Below are positions 6,348 to 14,691 of a stretch of DNA of 24,337 nucleotides, piece after piece. The stretch is from a virus. The stretch is from positions 1 through 24,337 of IMG/VR virus record IMGVR_UViG_3300018080_000583; one strand, written 5' to 3'. The notes below the pieces were generated by a model. The model saw only the letters and a list, made by a program, of their open reading frames with translations, did not search any database and was not told the origin of the DNA. Made by a program: the position numbers and the translations under genes. The number at the start of each line of letters is the position of its first letter. Position 1 is the stretch's first letter.

Positions 6348-7388
6348 ATGAATATGAAAAAGTTAAAAAATCACTTAATAGAAAACCCAGATTACATTGA
6401 GGTTTTACTAGAAAAATTATTTTACAATGTTAAATTTTTTGACAATAAATCTCCACAATGGAGAATGAGTTTAAGTAAGGACGATATATCTAATCATATA
6501 AGATTATACTCTTCAAATTTACAATATAAAGATTATAAATACAACGAAAAGGGTGATATATTTTCTCTTTTAATGAATAAATTAAATATAAATTTAGGAA
6601 AATGTATAAATATGTTAGCTGAAAAATCTCTTTTCTTAGGTTCTGAATCCCAAAAAGTAGAAGAAGTATATGGAGGATATTTTAAAAAAGTTAAAAAAAA
6701 CACTACAGAATTAAAAATTTATTCAGAAGAAAATATAACATCTTATCCTGAAATAATATCTAAAATGTTTTTAAGAGATGGTATATCTATTGAAACACAA
6801 AGAAAATTTAATATTCGTTATGATTCTGTTACCAATAGAGTTATAATACCTTGTTATAAAAATGGAAAACTTATAGGTGCTATTGGAAGATATAATAAAG
6901 AAAATTCTGAAGATATACCTAAATATTTACCAATTTTAACCTACAATAAAAGTAAATATTTATTTGGTGTTGACATAAATTACAATAATTTAATAAATAA
7001 TAGGGTTATTGTAATTGAAAGTGAAAAATCAGTTTTAAAAGCATTTACTAAAGGTATAAAAAATGTAGTAGCTTTGGGTGGGAATTCTATTAGTAAATAT
7101 CATAAAGAACTTTTATATGAATTATGCCCAAGTGAAATAATTGTTATGTTTGATAAAGGTCTTGATAAGAGAAATATAATAGAATCTAATGGTGATATAG
7201 AAAAAGAATTAGAAAAAAGTATTAAAAATAGATTATCAATTTTAAAATCAAATAATTGTTTTTACTCTCCAATAATAAAATATATTAACTTAAACTTATA
7301 CTCAGAAATTAAGGATAAAGATAATATATTTGACTATGATAATTTAAATTATATGAAGTATATTGATGATGCAATAATTTATAATTGA
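6348..7388 (+). CDS. DNA primase, DnaG type, with a cysteine-free zinc-finger-like region
   Basis: 346 residues. The Toprim catalytic core is clear: Val-Ile-Val-Ile-Glu-Ser-Glu-Lys with Glu224, then Gly-Gly-Asn-Ser, then Val-Met-Phe-Asp-Lys-Gly-Leu-Asp with Asp269 and Asp273. Residues about 25-75 align in layout with the CHC2 zinc-binding domain (ending Tyr-Asn-Glu-Lys-Gly-Asp-Ile-Phe), but the zinc-ligand cysteines are missing. Between the two lies the RNA-polymerase subdomain segment (Asn-Arg-Val-Ile-Ile-Pro-Cys). It follows the helicase gene by about 20 bases. The start is uncertain: ATG 6348, ATG 6354 and TTG 6336 are all in frame with weak ribosome binding sites. Confidence 0.82.
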   Translation: MNMKKLKNHLIENPDYIEVLLEKLFYNVKFFDNKSPQWRMSLSKDDISNHIRLYSSNLQYKDYKYNEKGDIFSLLMNKLNINLGKCINMLAEKSLFLGSESQKVEEVYGGYFKKVKKNTTELKIYSEENITSYPEIISKMFLRDGISIETQRKFNIRYDSVTNRVIIPCYKNGKLIGAIGRYNKENSEDIPKYLPILTYNKSKYLFGVDINYNNLINNRVIVIESEKSVLKAFTKGIKNVVALGGNSISKYHKELLYELCPSEIIVMFDKGLDKRNIIESNGDIEKELEKSIKNRLSILKSNNCFYSPIIKYINLNLYSEIKDKDNIFDYDNLNYMKYIDDAIIYN

Positions 7389-7417
7389 TTAATAATTTAA
7401 AATAAGGTGGTGGTAAA

Positions 7418-7597
7418 ATGAAAGTTTTTTATATTGTAAAGTTTTACAATGGTCATATATATGATATGGTATATGAAAACAAAATATATGATAGTATGGA
7501 GGATGCTTATTTGGAATTTAATAAATTAGATATGTATTCGGATTCTAATGTTGAATTTGAAGTTTGGGAAGCTGATTTTATTTCTTCAAAAAATTAA
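7418..7597 (+). CDS. Small hypothetical protein (59 aa)
   Basis: ATG 7418 to TAA 7595-7597, with AAGGTGGTGG just upstream. The peptide begins Met-Lys-Val-Phe-Tyr-Ile-Val-Lys-Phe-Tyr and is acidic and aromatic, with no cysteines and no membrane segment. It fills the gap between primase and nuclease and keeps the operon spacing. No family was recognised. Confidence 0.6.
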   Translation: MKVFYIVKFYNGHIYDMVYENKIYDSMEDAYLEFNKLDMYSDSNVEFEVWEADFISSKN

Positions 7598-7601
7598 AAT
7601 A

Positions 7602-7651
7602 AAAGGAAAGGGGGGACGCAAGGGAATTAAAGTATTCCTTGCTAAGTCACT
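7602..7651 (+). promoter_or_regulatory. Split translation-initiation region: distant Shine-Dalgarno plus hairpin
   Basis: A strong purine-rich Shine-Dalgarno (AAAGGAAAGGGGGG, 7602-7615) lies 36 bases before the nuclease ATG, far too distant to work directly. Between them, GCAAGG-AAT (7618-7627, one bulged G) pairs with ATTCCTTGC (7634-7642) around a TAAAGT loop. Removing the hairpin leaves an effective spacing of about 11 bases. An in-frame TAA at 7643-7645 excludes an upstream start. T4 gene 38 is a known case where a hairpin brings a distant Shine-Dalgarno to the start codon. Confidence 0.6.
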
Positions 7652-8677
7652 ATGGCAAATGATTTATCAATTCCAAATAAATATAAGAATAAGAAAATAT
7701 ATTCTTATTCAAAACTAAGTAGTTTAAAAGAATGTAAATATGCTTATTATTTACAAAGAATAAAAAAAGTTAAGACTAAAAATAACATATGGGGAATAAC
7801 TGGAGGTAATGTACACAACTTATTAGAAGATCTACAGCAAAATAAAATTAATATAGAAGATGCAAAAAAAAGATTTTTAAAAGAACTAGATGAAATGAAG
7901 ATGATAGTACAATTTCCTACAGAACAAATGGAAAATAATTATGTAAAAAATATAATACATTATCTTGATAACTATGAAAAAGTAAAATGTAAAGATTACA
8001 AAATTGAGCTAAAAGAATTTTTAAATCTAGGTGAAATTGTATTAATTATGTTTTTAGATCTAGTTATAAGATATGAAGATGATGTTACTGAAATTAGGGA
8101 TTATAAAACATCTAGTAAATTTTCGAAAAATGATTTAAAAGAAAAATCTAAACAATTAATTTTATATGCCATGACATTAAAACAAAATTATAAAAAAATA
8201 AATGATGTTAAAATTTCTTATGATATGTTGAAATATGTAGTAGTAAGACATAATAATAAGGGAAGATCTAAAGTAGTAGAAAGATGTAAATTAGTAGTAG
8301 AGTTACAAGATAAAATAGAGAAAGATTTACTAAATTTAGGATTATCTGAACTTGAAACAAATGAAATTATTTTAAATGCTATAATTAAAAATGAAATACC
8401 AATACAAGTTAAAGAAAATTTTGAAATAAAACCTTATATTTTATATGTGGACTACAACGAAGAAGATGAAAAAGAATTGTTAAATTGGATTTATAATTCT
8501 GTACAAGAAATTGAAAATGAAATTGAATGGAAACCTAAAGAAATTGATAAAAATAGTGAGTTTTTCTGTAATAATCTATGTTCAGTTTCACATGAATGTA
8601 AATATTGGAATGAATATTTGAATAATAAGAATGAAATTGAAGAAGAGAATATTAAAGTGAGTGAAAATTTATTTTAG
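7652..8677 (+). CDS. PD-(D/E)XK nuclease, Cas4/RecB type, with a Fe-S cluster motif
   Basis: 341 residues. The nuclease core has Gly-Gly-Asn-Val-His (the His motif), Met-Phe-Leu-Asp-Leu (motif II Asp), Glu-Ile-Arg-Asp-Tyr-Lys-Thr (motif III) and Gln-Leu-Ile-Leu-Tyr-Ala (motif QxxxY). Four cysteines fit the iron-sulfur arrangement of Cas4 and AddB: Cys28 near the N-terminus (Leu-Lys-Glu-Cys-Lys) and Cys306, Cys310 and Cys316 near the C-terminus. It is expected to be an exonuclease that resects DNA ends to give single strands for the SSB and Sak4-like proteins. No CRISPR array or other cas gene was seen, so a phage recombination role is likely. Its translation start looks structure-dependent (see 7602-7651). 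Confidence 0.82.
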   Translation: MANDLSIPNKYKNKKIYSYSKLSSLKECKYAYYLQRIKKVKTKNNIWGITGGNVHNLLEDLQQNKINIEDAKKRFLKELDEMKMIVQFPTEQMENNYVKNIIHYLDNYEKVKCKDYKIELKEFLNLGEIVLIMFLDLVIRYEDDVTEIRDYKTSSKFSKNDLKEKSKQLILYAMTLKQNYKKINDVKISYDMLKYVVVRHNNKGRSKVVERCKLVVELQDKIEKDLLNLGLSELETNEIILNAIIKNEIPIQVKENFEIKPYILYVDYNEEDEKELLNWIYNSVQEIENEIEWKPKEIDKNSEFFCNNLCSVSHECKYWNEYLNNKNEIEEENIKVSENLF

Positions 8678-8695
8678 AAAGGTTGTGAATTTAAT

Positions 8696-10831
8696 GTGCC
8701 AAAATTAAATAATGAGGATTTAAATGGGATAATAAAAGAATTGCATAAAGAACACAATTTGGAATTTTATACTACTAATAATCTTAAAATAGCAAAGAAG
8801 TGGATAAAACAGATCAAAGAAAATATAAAAAATAGTATTGTAATAGATATAGAAACCAGTGGTTTTGATGCTGTTAATAATGATATGCTTGGAATAGTTA
8901 TTACAGTTAATTTAAAAAAATCAGTGTATATAAATACAAGAACGTGGGATGATAATGAAATTGTAGATTTAATAACCGAAATAAATAAAATACCTAATAA
9001 TAAAGTAGCACACAATATGTTTTTCGATATTAGTTTTATAAAAATAAGATATAAAATTACATTAAATATCGATAAAGATACTATGATTTACACTTACTGT
9101 TTATATACTAATAGAATATATTATGATAAAGGAATAGGTCTAAAAGATTTAACAAGAGATATGACACCTTACGGAAACTATGAAGAAGAATTAGAAGATT
9201 ACAAAACACATTATTGTAAATTAAATAAAATAAAAAAGTCTGATTTCTCGTATGCTATGATAGATGATGATATATTATGTCCTTACGCTCTTATGGATGG
9301 TATAGCAACAATATATTTATATAATCTATTTGAAAAAGATAAAATAAGATTTATAGAGGGGGGTTGGGATAAACTACAAAAATTATTAGATATCAAACAC
9401 AAAGTAACTTACTTATATATTGATGCAAAAACTAATGGATTTAAGATTGATAGAGAAATGATTAAAGAATTAGATTCCGAATGGAGAGAAAAAAGAGATA
9501 TTATATTTTCAGAAATAAAACAAATGAAAGAAATAAAACAAAGTGAAAAAATAATAAAAAGAAAAGCATTAATAAAAATGCAGAAAAACAGAAAAAGTAT
9601 TGCTCCTTTATCAAGATGTAGACAAATATGGAAAGAAAACTATTTTAATTTTAATTCTAATGCACACCTGAAAGTTTTATTTTACGATGTTCTAAATTTA
9701 GAGGTTATAAAGAAAACTGAAAAAGGAGAACCATCTACTGATGAAGAAGTTATATCTAAATTTGGAGAAAGTGGACACCCTTTTATGTTAAAATTATTAG
9801 AAGCTTTAAAATATGAAAAAGGACTCTCTACATTTCTTGGAACAGAATCGAAGAGAGGCAATGGTTTAATAAATTTTACTACTGATGAACACCCTTATGT
9901 TCATTCTAACTTTAACCATTGTGGAACTATATCATCAAGAACAGCAACTACAGAACCTAACCAAAGTCAAGTACCATCTAGAGGTGAATTAAAAAAGGTA
10001 AAAAAATGTTATATAGTTGAAGATGATAGGAAGCTAATAGGTTTTGACTATAAATCTAGTGAAATGTATATTGCTACTGCTATTTCGGGGGAAGAAAACT
10101 ATTTTAATATTATAGAAAATGAATTAGATTTTCATAGTGTTAATGCTCTTGCCTTTGAAGATAAAATGGATTTACCTGAAGGATTAAGCTATAATGATAA
10201 ATTAGAATATATAAAAGAAAATTACAAACAGACGTGGAGATATTACGCAAAAGCATTAGGATTTTCTTTACTATATGGTACTACAGAATTTGGTTTAAGT
10301 AAAACCCTTGATGTAAGTAAAAAAGAAGCTAAAGAAATAATAAAATCTTTCCTTAAAAAAAATAAAGGTATAGATAATTATATTGAATCTACTAAAGATT
10401 TTGTATGTGAACATGGTTATGTTGAAAATTTTATGGGTCAAAGAGTTTATCTACCAAATACTAAAGGATTTAATAGATTTAAGACTAAAGTAAGAAAAAC
10501 TAAAAGAGATTATCATGCCTTAGCTTCCCTTAGATTTGCAATAAACTATAAAATACAAAGTGCAAATGCTTTTTTATTATACGAAGGTATGCTTAAATTC
10601 TTTGAAAAAGTAAAAGAATTAAATTTAGATATTAAACTATTAAGTACAATTTATGATGCCTGTTACTTTAGTGTGAATAAAAACGTAGAAAGTAAATTGG
10701 TTAGTAAATTATTAAAAGAAAGTTTTGAAGTGGACTTTAAAGGTGTAAGAATGGAAATTGATATTACTCAAAGTGATACTGGAAGATGGTATGATTGGGA
10801 AAATATTGATTTAAATAATATTAATATTTAA
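8696..10831 (+). CDS. Family A DNA polymerase with 3'-5' proofreading domain
   Basis: 711 residues from GTG 8696 (AAAGG 13 bases upstream). The exonuclease domain has Exo I Asp51-Ile-Glu53, Exo II Ala-His-Asn-Met-Phe-Phe-Asp and Exo III Tyr-Ala-Leu-Met-Asp. The polymerase domain has Ser-Ser-Arg-Thr-Ala-Thr, motif A Phe-Asp451-Tyr-Lys-Ser-Ser-Glu, motif B Arg515-Tyr-Tyr-Ala-Lys519 to Tyr527-Gly528, and motif C Ile-Tyr-Asp654-Ala. Both catalytic aspartates of motifs A and C are kept, but motif C reads Tyr-Asp-Ala in place of His-Asp-Glu. No 5' nuclease domain is present. It should be the phage replicase, acting with the helicase and primase upstream. Confidence 0.93.
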   Translation: MPKLNNEDLNGIIKELHKEHNLEFYTTNNLKIAKKWIKQIKENIKNSIVIDIETSGFDAVNNDMLGIVITVNLKKSVYINTRTWDDNEIVDLITEINKIPNNKVAHNMFFDISFIKIRYKITLNIDKDTMIYTYCLYTNRIYYDKGIGLKDLTRDMTPYGNYEEELEDYKTHYCKLNKIKKSDFSYAMIDDDILCPYALMDGIATIYLYNLFEKDKIRFIEGGWDKLQKLLDIKHKVTYLYIDAKTNGFKIDREMIKELDSEWREKRDIIFSEIKQMKEIKQSEKIIKRKALIKMQKNRKSIAPLSRCRQIWKENYFNFNSNAHLKVLFYDVLNLEVIKKTEKGEPSTDEEVISKFGESGHPFMLKLLEALKYEKGLSTFLGTESKRGNGLINFTTDEHPYVHSNFNHCGTISSRTATTEPNQSQVPSRGELKKVKKCYIVEDDRKLIGFDYKSSEMYIATAISGEENYFNIIENELDFHSVNALAFEDKMDLPEGLSYNDKLEYIKENYKQTWRYYAKALGFSLLYGTTEFGLSKTLDVSKKEAKEIIKSFLKKNKGIDNYIESTKDFVCEHGYVENFMGQRVYLPNTKGFNRFKTKVRKTKRDYHALASLRFAINYKIQSANAFLLYEGMLKFFEKVKELNLDIKLLSTIYDACYFSVNKNVESKLVSKLLKESFEVDFKGVRMEIDITQSDTGRWYDWENIDLNNINI

Positions 10832-10862
10832 ATCAAAATAAATAAAAAAAAGGAGGACTAAA

Positions 10863-11396
10863 TTGGAGGAAATTAAGATTTTATATCATAATAAAGATAT
10901 GCCAAAATTAGAGAATATAGGTGGTATAGATAAGTCAGCAATGATAGACTTATATACTGCCGAAGATTATGAGCTAGAGGTTGGTAAATTTTATTTATTG
11001 AATTTGGGGGTTAGTATGAAACTTCCAGAGAGTTATCAAGCTAACATAGTTCCTAGATCTAGTACATTTAAAAAGTTTGGATTGATTCAGTGTAATCACT
11101 ATGGTGTAATTGATAATAGTTATTCTTCAGCAGAAGATATTTGGAAACTACCTGTATTTGCTCCATTAACTCAAGAAGATATAAAAAGTGCTTTTTTAAA
11201 TATAGTAGGATTACCATTGAATAGAGAAGATTTTACAAACGGAGTTAATTTAATGGAATTTCGAAAAATAAAAATACCTAAATATACTAGATTATGTCAG
11301 TTTGAAATAAAAAAAACTATGCCGGATATTAAGTTTATAGAAAGTGATTTAAGTGAAGAAATTGGAAGGGGGGGATTTGGAAGTACTGGATTTTAA
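10863..11396 (+). CDS. dut: dUTPase (deoxyuridine 5'-triphosphate nucleotidohydrolase)
   Basis: 177 residues from TTG 10863, with AGGAGG upstream. It hydrolyses dUTP to dUMP and pyrophosphate, keeping uracil out of DNA and feeding dTMP synthesis. All five trimeric dUTPase motifs can be followed: residues 25-35 (motif 1), Pro64-Arg-Ser-Ser67 (2), Gly81-Val-Ile-Asp-Asn-Ser-Tyr87 (3), Arg-Leu-Cys-Gln-Phe (4) and Gly-Arg-Gly-Gly-Phe-Gly-Ser-Thr-Gly at the C-terminus (5). About 40 residues between motifs 3 and 4 form an insertion beyond the minimal fold, as in several phage members. Motif 5 is encoded by a run of seven G (11368-11374). Confidence 0.88.
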   Translation: MEEIKILYHNKDMPKLENIGGIDKSAMIDLYTAEDYELEVGKFYLLNLGVSMKLPESYQANIVPRSSTFKKFGLIQCNHYGVIDNSYSSAEDIWKLPVFAPLTQEDIKSAFLNIVGLPLNREDFTNGVNLMEFRKIKIPKYTRLCQFEIKKTMPDIKFIESDLSEEIGRGGFGSTGF

Positions 11397-11411
11397 GGGG
11401 GGGGATAAGAA

Positions 11412-11681
11412 ATGAAAATTCTATTAGAAAAAGATATATATTTAACTTCTGATAAATACGGGTATATTATATCTAAAGAAATAATTAGAAGTAATAATAA
11501 CGGAATAGTTGAAACAAGTATGTCACATATAAGTTATCACCAAACTATTGAAAATGCAATTAAAAGTTTTTTTAACAAAAGAGTAAGAGAATCAAAAGTA
11601 AGTACTATTGATTCTCTTATTTCTAAAATAGAAGAAAGTACTAAATTAATTGAAAATATTTTTAAGAAGGTAGGTGTTTGA
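11412..11681 (+). CDS. Small phage protein, possibly DUF5405-like (89 aa)
   Basis: ATG 11412, with a ribosome binding region that includes eight consecutive G (11397-11404). The sequence starts with a short beta-rich part (Ile-Tyr-Leu-Thr-Ser-Asp-Lys-Tyr-Gly-Tyr-Ile-Ile) and then helices (Ile-Glu-Asn-Ala-Ile-Lys-Ser-Phe-Phe, then Arg-Glu-Ser-Lys-Val-Ser-Thr-Ile-Asp-Ser-Leu). This layout resembles a small family of phage proteins labelled DUF5405, from memory and untested. Function unknown. Confidence 0.62.
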   Translation: MKILLEKDIYLTSDKYGYIISKEIIRSNNNGIVETSMSHISYHQTIENAIKSFFNKRVRESKVSTIDSLISKIEESTKLIENIFKKVGV

Positions 11682-11685
11682 TAAA

Positions 11686-12024
11686 ATGAGTTATGGGGAA
11701 GTTGATATCTATATAAAAAATTACCCAGAACCAATTATAGGAGAAATATTTTTATTAAAGGACATAAGATTTTTAGGGGAATATAAAAATGCAGTATATT
11801 ATCCAGAGAGTAATATACAAGAAGAAGAACTTCCCTTATTAACATTTAGTAGTATGATTGTTCATTGCTATGAAATTAATTCAAATAAAGATATTATAGA
11901 TAAAATAGAAATAAACAATTTAAACATACCATACGAGACAAAATATGAATTTAAGGTTGAATTAAGTATTATAGATAAATTTTATGCTACTTTAGAATCA
12001 TGCTTAGTCATACATTGTAAATAA
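11686..12024 (+). CDS. Hypothetical phage protein (112 aa)
   Basis: ATG 11686 begins five bases after the previous stop; a GTG at 11674 in the same frame would overlap the previous gene. The protein is beta-rich and acidic, with Ile-Ile-Gly-Glu-Ile-Phe-Leu-Leu-Lys-Asp-Ile and a C-terminal Ser-Cys-Leu-Val-Ile-His-Cys-Lys. No family was recognised. It lies between dUTPase and nucleotidase genes, so a small role in the same module is possible. Confidence 0.58.
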   Translation: MSYGEVDIYIKNYPEPIIGEIFLLKDIRFLGEYKNAVYYPESNIQEEELPLLTFSSMIVHCYEINSNKDIIDKIEINNLNIPYETKYEFKVELSIIDKFYATLESCLVIHCK

Positions 12025-12048
12025 ACTCAAAGGGGGGGGTGGAATAAA

Positions 12049-12645
12049 TTGAATATTTTTATAGATTTTGATGGAGTTATTTATAATACAGTTGAAAGTT
12101 TTGTGAATTTAAATAATAAATTAAATAATATAAATGATGATTGGACTAAAGTTAAAAATTGGAATTTTAAACCTGAATGTTGTAATAATTTAACCGAAAA
12201 AGAAATTGAGGATTTATTTAATCATAAGGAACTTTATAGTACAAAATTAATAAAAGATAGTGTAGAATATATAGAAAAATTAGATAAGAAGCATAAAGTT
12301 TTTGTTTGTACGGTAGGGTTTAATTATAATAATAAAAATAAATTAAAATTATTAGAAAAATATCTCCCAAATATTGATGTTATAACTATTTCAAAAAATT
12401 CTGAATTACAAGCGTCGCCCGGAAAACAAATAATAAATATGGATAATTCTATATTTATAGATGACCATATGAAAAACCTTGAAAGTTCTAATGCAAGATA
12501 TAAAATTTTATTCCAACCATTTATGCCAATGAATTGGAATAAAAATTGGAAGGGGGTTAGAATAAGTAATTGGAAAGATCTTTATGATTATATCATTAGG
12601 AAGGGGGATTTTTATGAAAGTTTTTTTAATAAGCGGAAAAGCTAG
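12049..12645 (+). CDS. HAD-superfamily 5'(3')-deoxyribonucleotidase-like protein
   Basis: 198 residues from TTG 12049, after a G-rich ribosome binding site with eight consecutive G (12032-12039). HAD motif I is Phe-Ile-Asp6-Phe-Asp8-Gly-Val, where Asp6 is the nucleophile. Motif II is probably Phe-Val-Cys-Thr-Val-Gly, and motif III is Phe-Ile-Asp-Asp-His. Proteins of this kind dephosphorylate deoxynucleoside monophosphates. The setting among dUTPase and dNMP kinase genes fits a nucleotide pool role. It overlaps the dNMP kinase gene by 32 bases in another frame. Confidence 0.75.
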   Translation: MNIFIDFDGVIYNTVESFVNLNNKLNNINDDWTKVKNWNFKPECCNNLTEKEIEDLFNHKELYSTKLIKDSVEYIEKLDKKHKVFVCTVGFNYNNKNKLKLLEKYLPNIDVITISKNSELQASPGKQIINMDNSIFIDDHMKNLESSNARYKILFQPFMPMNWNKNWKGVRISNWKDLYDYIIRKGDFYESFFNKRKS

Positions 12646-13168
12646 ATCGGGGAAGGGGGAAATAGCAAGAATAATTAAAAAATTTTATAAGAAGAATTGT
12701 ATTGAGTTAATGTTTGCTAAAACAATAAAACAATATGCTATTGATTATTTTGACTGGGACGGATCTGATGAAACTAAACCTCGTGATTTTCTACAAAAAG
12801 TTGGTACTGAAATTATTAGAGATAAACTTAATATACCAGATTTCCATGCTTGTAGGGTTTTAGAAGATATTGAGATATTAAGGAGTTTTTTTGATGTATT
12901 TGTGATTTCTGACTGTAGATTTCCAAATGAATTAAAATTATTAAAAGACAAGTATGGAAACGATTGTTTTTCTATCAGAGTAAGTAGAGATTTTACTAAT
13001 TTAGACGAATATCAACAAAATCATAAAAGTGAAACAGCTTTAGATAATGTGTCAAATTGGAATCTTTTAATAGATAATAATGGAACTAAAGACGATTTAG
13101 AAGAAAAAGTGGTTAGTTTTTTAAAAACCTTAGATAGAATTAATGTTTCGGAAATGGAGGGTGTTTGA
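12614..13168 (+). CDS. Deoxynucleoside monophosphate kinase (T4 gp1-like)
   Basis: 184 residues from ATG 12614 with AAGGGGG at 12601-12607. It would phosphorylate dNMPs to dNDPs for phage DNA synthesis. The P-loop is Ser-Gly-Lys-Ala-Arg-Ser-Gly-Lys-Gly (residues 7-15). Further family marks are Lys-Val-Gly-Thr-Glu-Ile-Ile-Arg, Val-Ile-Ser-Asp-Cys-Arg-Phe-Pro-Asn-Glu and a C-terminal Asn-Asn-Gly-Thr with downstream helix. A start further left (12584) is open but lies inside the previous gene and lacks a ribosome binding site. The stop overlaps the next start by one base (TGATG). Confidence 0.8.
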   Translation: MKVFLISGKARSGKGEIARIIKKFYKKNCIELMFAKTIKQYAIDYFDWDGSDETKPRDFLQKVGTEIIRDKLNIPDFHACRVLEDIEILRSFFDVFVISDCRFPNELKLLKDKYGNDCFSIRVSRDFTNLDEYQQNHKSETALDNVSNWNLLIDNNGTKDDLEEKVVSFLKTLDRINVSEMEGV

Positions 13169-14454
13169 TGGATAAATTTGATAAGGAATTTTATTCCGAA
13201 ATACAAAATAGAAAAGAATCTAAGGAATCCTACGAAATACTATTTAATAGAAAACTTTATATAGGATTATCAAAGGACGAAGCCCGAAAACAGCTTAAAG
13301 GAATAGAAAACTATCTTAATTTTAAATTAGAAAATATACCAGAAATAAATTCTAAAAAATACCCTGAAAAGAAAGAACAAACAGAAAATTACATTAAAGC
13401 TGAAAGAATATTTACGAGAGAACCACAAAGTTTAGAAGATGTTCAAGAGATGTTTCAGGTAAACTCTAAAATTTGGGAATGCTCTAAATTTACAGTTAGT
13501 AGTTGGGATGTGACTGCACCAACTGTTGGAGTAACTGCAACTAATTATGCAGTTAAGGCAGAGTTTAAAAAAAGACAAGATATAATTAATTATCAAGAAT
13601 TGTTGGAAAAGTTTATAAATGATACAAAAGGATATGTTCCAATTCAAGCTAAATATGAATATAAAGAATATAATTCTGGAAATCTTCTCGAAATAAATAT
13701 TCAAGATTTACATCTTGGAAAATTAGGTTGGGGTGAAGAAGTTGGTGAAGACTATGATCATAAGATTGCAGAATCAAGGTTTTTTGAAGTTATAAATGAT
13801 CACATAGAAAGATCTAAAAATAAAAAAATAGATAAGATATTGTTTATTTTTGGGAGTGATTTTTTTAATAGTGATGGCATAACTGGAAACACAACTAAAG
13901 GAACTAAACAGGATAATGATTTAAGGTGGCAAAAAATGTTCAATAAGGGTTGTGAAATTATGGTAAGAGGTATAGATATGATGTTAAAACTAGCTCCTAT
14001 TGATATTTTATATGTGCCGGGAAATCATGACTTTGAAATTAGTTATTACGCTAATATGTATCTGTCAGCTTGGTTTAGAAATTGTAATGATGTTAATATA
14101 GATATATCTCCTGCAACTAGGAAATATTACAGATGGGGGAATTGTTTAATAGGTTTTTCACATGGAAGTGAAGAAAAAGGAAAAATTGGTGGTTTGATGC
14201 AAATTGAGGCGTGCAGAGATTGGGGAGAAACTATATTTAAAGAATGGCATTTAGGACATCTTCATTCTGAACAAACTAAGGAAGAAAATGGAATTATTAT
14301 TAGAAATATAAGTTCGATAACTGGAAGTGATTCATGGCATAAAAACTCTGGATATGTTGGAGCAATTAAGAAAGCACCATCATTTCTATGGAATAAAGAA
14401 AAAGGATTATTAACTATAGAAAATTCCATAATTTTAAGTGGGGGGGCACAATGA
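13168..14454 (+). CDS. Calcineurin-like metallophosphoesterase
   Basis: 428 residues from ATG 13168, with GGAGG seven bases upstream. Metal-binding motifs are in the right order: Asp180-Leu-His182, Gly-Ser-Asp-Phe-Phe (the GD motif), Gly285-Asn-His-Asp288, Phe-Ser-His-Gly, and Gly363-His-Leu-His366. The first 170 residues carry no recognised motif and may hold a DNA-binding or oligomerisation part. Phage enzymes of this kind may act on nucleic acid ends or on nucleotides; substrate unknown. It is longer than SbcD-type nucleases' catalytic part, and no SbcC partner is in the window. Its last codons contain a run of seven G (14440-14446) that also serves the next gene. Confidence 0.8.
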   Translation: MDKFDKEFYSEIQNRKESKESYEILFNRKLYIGLSKDEARKQLKGIENYLNFKLENIPEINSKKYPEKKEQTENYIKAERIFTREPQSLEDVQEMFQVNSKIWECSKFTVSSWDVTAPTVGVTATNYAVKAEFKKRQDIINYQELLEKFINDTKGYVPIQAKYEYKEYNSGNLLEINIQDLHLGKLGWGEEVGEDYDHKIAESRFFEVINDHIERSKNKKIDKILFIFGSDFFNSDGITGNTTKGTKQDNDLRWQKMFNKGCEIMVRGIDMMLKLAPIDILYVPGNHDFEISYYANMYLSAWFRNCNDVNIDISPATRKYYRWGNCLIGFSHGSEEKGKIGGLMQIEACRDWGETIFKEWHLGHLHSEQTKEENGIIIRNISSITGSDSWHKNSGYVGAIKKAPSFLWNKEKGLLTIENSIILSGGAQ

Positions 14455-14672
14455 AAGATATAAAGTTTAAAGTATATTATCCTAAAAATTTTTCAGAAGT
14501 TATGAATATTTTTAGTCAACACAATATTAATAAAGAGTTTTATAAGGATACTATAGAATTAATAACTATTGGTATAAATGAATATCTAAACCAAAAGTTA
14601 GCAACTATAAAATATAAATGTATTGCTAAGTCGTTTGAAGCCAGCTTTCACAGTGAACGTATATGGTTATAA
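14451..14672 (+). CDS. Small hypothetical protein (73 aa)
   Basis: ATG 14451 overlaps the TGA of the phosphoesterase gene (ATGA), so it is translationally coupled. It is mostly helical with Tyr-Tyr-Pro-Lys-Asn-Phe-Ser-Glu near the start and ends Ser-Glu-Arg-Ile-Trp-Leu. No family was recognised. Confidence 0.55.
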   Translation: MKDIKFKVYYPKNFSEVMNIFSQHNINKEFYKDTIELITIGINEYLNQKLATIKYKCIAKSFEASFHSERIWL

Positions 14673-14691
14673 AGCCGAAAGGAGAAATAAT

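Noticed and set aside
7652-8677. Cas4 of a CRISPR system
   Set aside because: The family match is good, but there are no other cas genes and no repeat array. The setting is a phage replication and recombination operon.
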